A stretch of DNA of 5,532 nt from contig JAKABE010000249.1 of the NCBI GenBank assembly GCA_021801945.1, positions 1 to 5,532 of the forward strand. Reading direction: 5' to 3'. Source of the stretch: Acidobacteriota bacterium. Lineage in GTDB: Bacteria > Acidobacteriota > Terriglobia > Terriglobales > Acidobacteriaceae. Made by a program: the position numbers and the translations under genes. Numbering within the stretch: position 1 is the stretch's first letter; each line of letters starts with the position of its first letter. Shown here piece by piece: positions 5,009 to 5,532 of the stretch. Under the pieces are notes generated by a model. It searched no databases. It had not been told where the DNA came from and was given only the letters and a program-made list of their open reading frames with translations.

Positions 5009-5532
5009 TTGAAGAGGTTTCGGAGCGCGGGCCTGGCGGTGGCCGTTTTACTGACCGCTGCAGCCGCCTCGCTGCATGCGGCAACGGTCGACACCAACCC
5101 GATGAATTACGACGCGCCTGTTCGCGATGCCTACCAGCACTTCTACAATTTGGACTACCCGGGGGCTGTCGAGCGCTTTGAACGCTACCACCAGGAGCAC
5201 CCTGGCGATCCCCAGGCATCCGCTTACCTGCTGGATGCGCTGATCTTTCAGGAACTCTACCGTCAGGACTTGCTCGACACCACTTTCTACGCGAGCGATG
5301 GATTTTTGACCGGCAAACACGCCACCGAGGAAGATCCGAAGGTCCGCGACCACATTTTAAGGCTCTCCGATGAGGCAGTGCGCGAGGCGGACTGGCGGCT
5401 GAAACTGAACCCCAACGACGTGAACGCGCTCTTCACCCGCGGCTGGGTGCGGAGCCTCCGTTGTACTTACGTGGCAATGGTCGACCGTTCCTTCGGTGCA
5501 GGCTTTCGGCTGGCCATCAAGGCCAAGGACGA
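5009..5532 (+). CDS. Secreted tetratricopeptide-repeat protein (5' part, runs off the window)
   Basis: Only the first 174 codons are present. Translation from TTG gives a classical signal peptide: MKRFRS, then hydrophobic AGLAVAVLLTAAAASLHA, with cleavage likely after Ala24 or Ala25. No lipobox cysteine is seen, so the protein is probably periplasmic. Residues about 36-68 read as a helix-turn-helix TPR unit (AYQHFYNLDYPGAVERFERYHQEHPGDP), with the aromatic and Pro positions expected of the motif. A second TPR-like unit covers about 120-150 (ADWRLKLNPNDVNALFTRGW). Between them lies a non-repeat segment, LLDTTFYASDGFLTG, that looks specific to this subfamily. The last visible part (VAMVDRSFGAGFRLAIKAK) is helical and may begin a further repeat or a membrane-facing domain. 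TPR proteins usually bind partner proteins; the partner is not evident. The gene is divergent from pyrF with a 99-base gap. Start choice is strong (good Shine-Dalgarno plus signal peptide). Confidence 0.85.
   Translation, partial: MKRFRSAGLAVAVLLTAAAASLHAATVDTNPMNYDAPVRDAYQHFYNLDYPGAVERFERYHQEHPGDPQASAYLLDALIFQELYRQDLLDTTFYASDGFLTGKHATEEDPKVRDHILRLSDEAVREADWRLKLNPNDVNALFTRGWVRSLRCTYVAMVDRSFGAGFRLAIKAKD

Noticed and set aside
4055..5012. Two long plus-strand open frames opposite pyrF (4055-4729 and 4278-5012)
   Set aside because: Both lie antisense to pyrF, whose catalytic motifs are all intact, and give low-complexity Arg/Ser/Pro-rich peptides without a convincing ribosome site.
1..5532. CRISPR array, insertion sequence, integrase or defence-island signature
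   Set aside because: No regularly spaced repeats, terminal inverted repeats, transposase or nuclease motifs were seen; although CPBP proteins are sometimes called Abi, nothing nearby (no bacteriocin or phage-defence genes) supports an immunity role.

Overview
The window is G+C-rich (about 60% in the genes) and bacterial. The gene set suggests an acidobacterium, probably class Terriglobia: an AccA, a CPBP-type membrane protein with the C-terminal 'TRDLDFRYNAPVI' style tail, two secreted proteins of a kind I associate with that group, and a tiny lysine-rich CxxC protein. This placement rests on protein resemblance from memory, not on a marker gene, so it is an inference (roughly 70% sure).

Layout, left to right. 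Positions 1-227 hold no recognisable gene. A possible promoter (TTGTCG / TATAAA) lies just before accA, which encodes the alpha carboxyltransferase subunit of acetyl-CoA carboxylase (228-1073, +). It is followed by a CPBP/Abi-family polytopic membrane protein (1161-2264, +) that keeps the EExxxR motif but has lost the histidines of the two other protease motifs. Next is a secreted protein of unknown function (2388-3740, +) with a signal peptide, a BamE/SmpA-like C-terminal module and a long Pro/Gln/Ser tail. A 157-base gap follows that can be folded by eye into a branched RNA. It precedes a 59-residue zinc-ribbon-like protein (3898-4077, +). Convergent to this is pyrF, orotidine 5'-phosphate decarboxylase (4142-4909, -), with a strong GC hairpin between the two stop codons. 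The window ends in the first 174 codons of a secreted tetratricopeptide-repeat protein (5009 onward, +), divergent from pyrF.

Functionally this is mostly housekeeping chromosome: fatty-acid and pyrimidine synthesis genes interspersed with cell-envelope or secreted proteins. The four leftmost genes point the same way with gaps of 87, 123 and 157 bases, so they may be read through partly but do not form a tight operon. I see no insertion sequence, CRISPR, phage, tRNA or rRNA. The points most worth a second look are the degenerate CPBP active site and the structured leader before the small zinc-ribbon gene.
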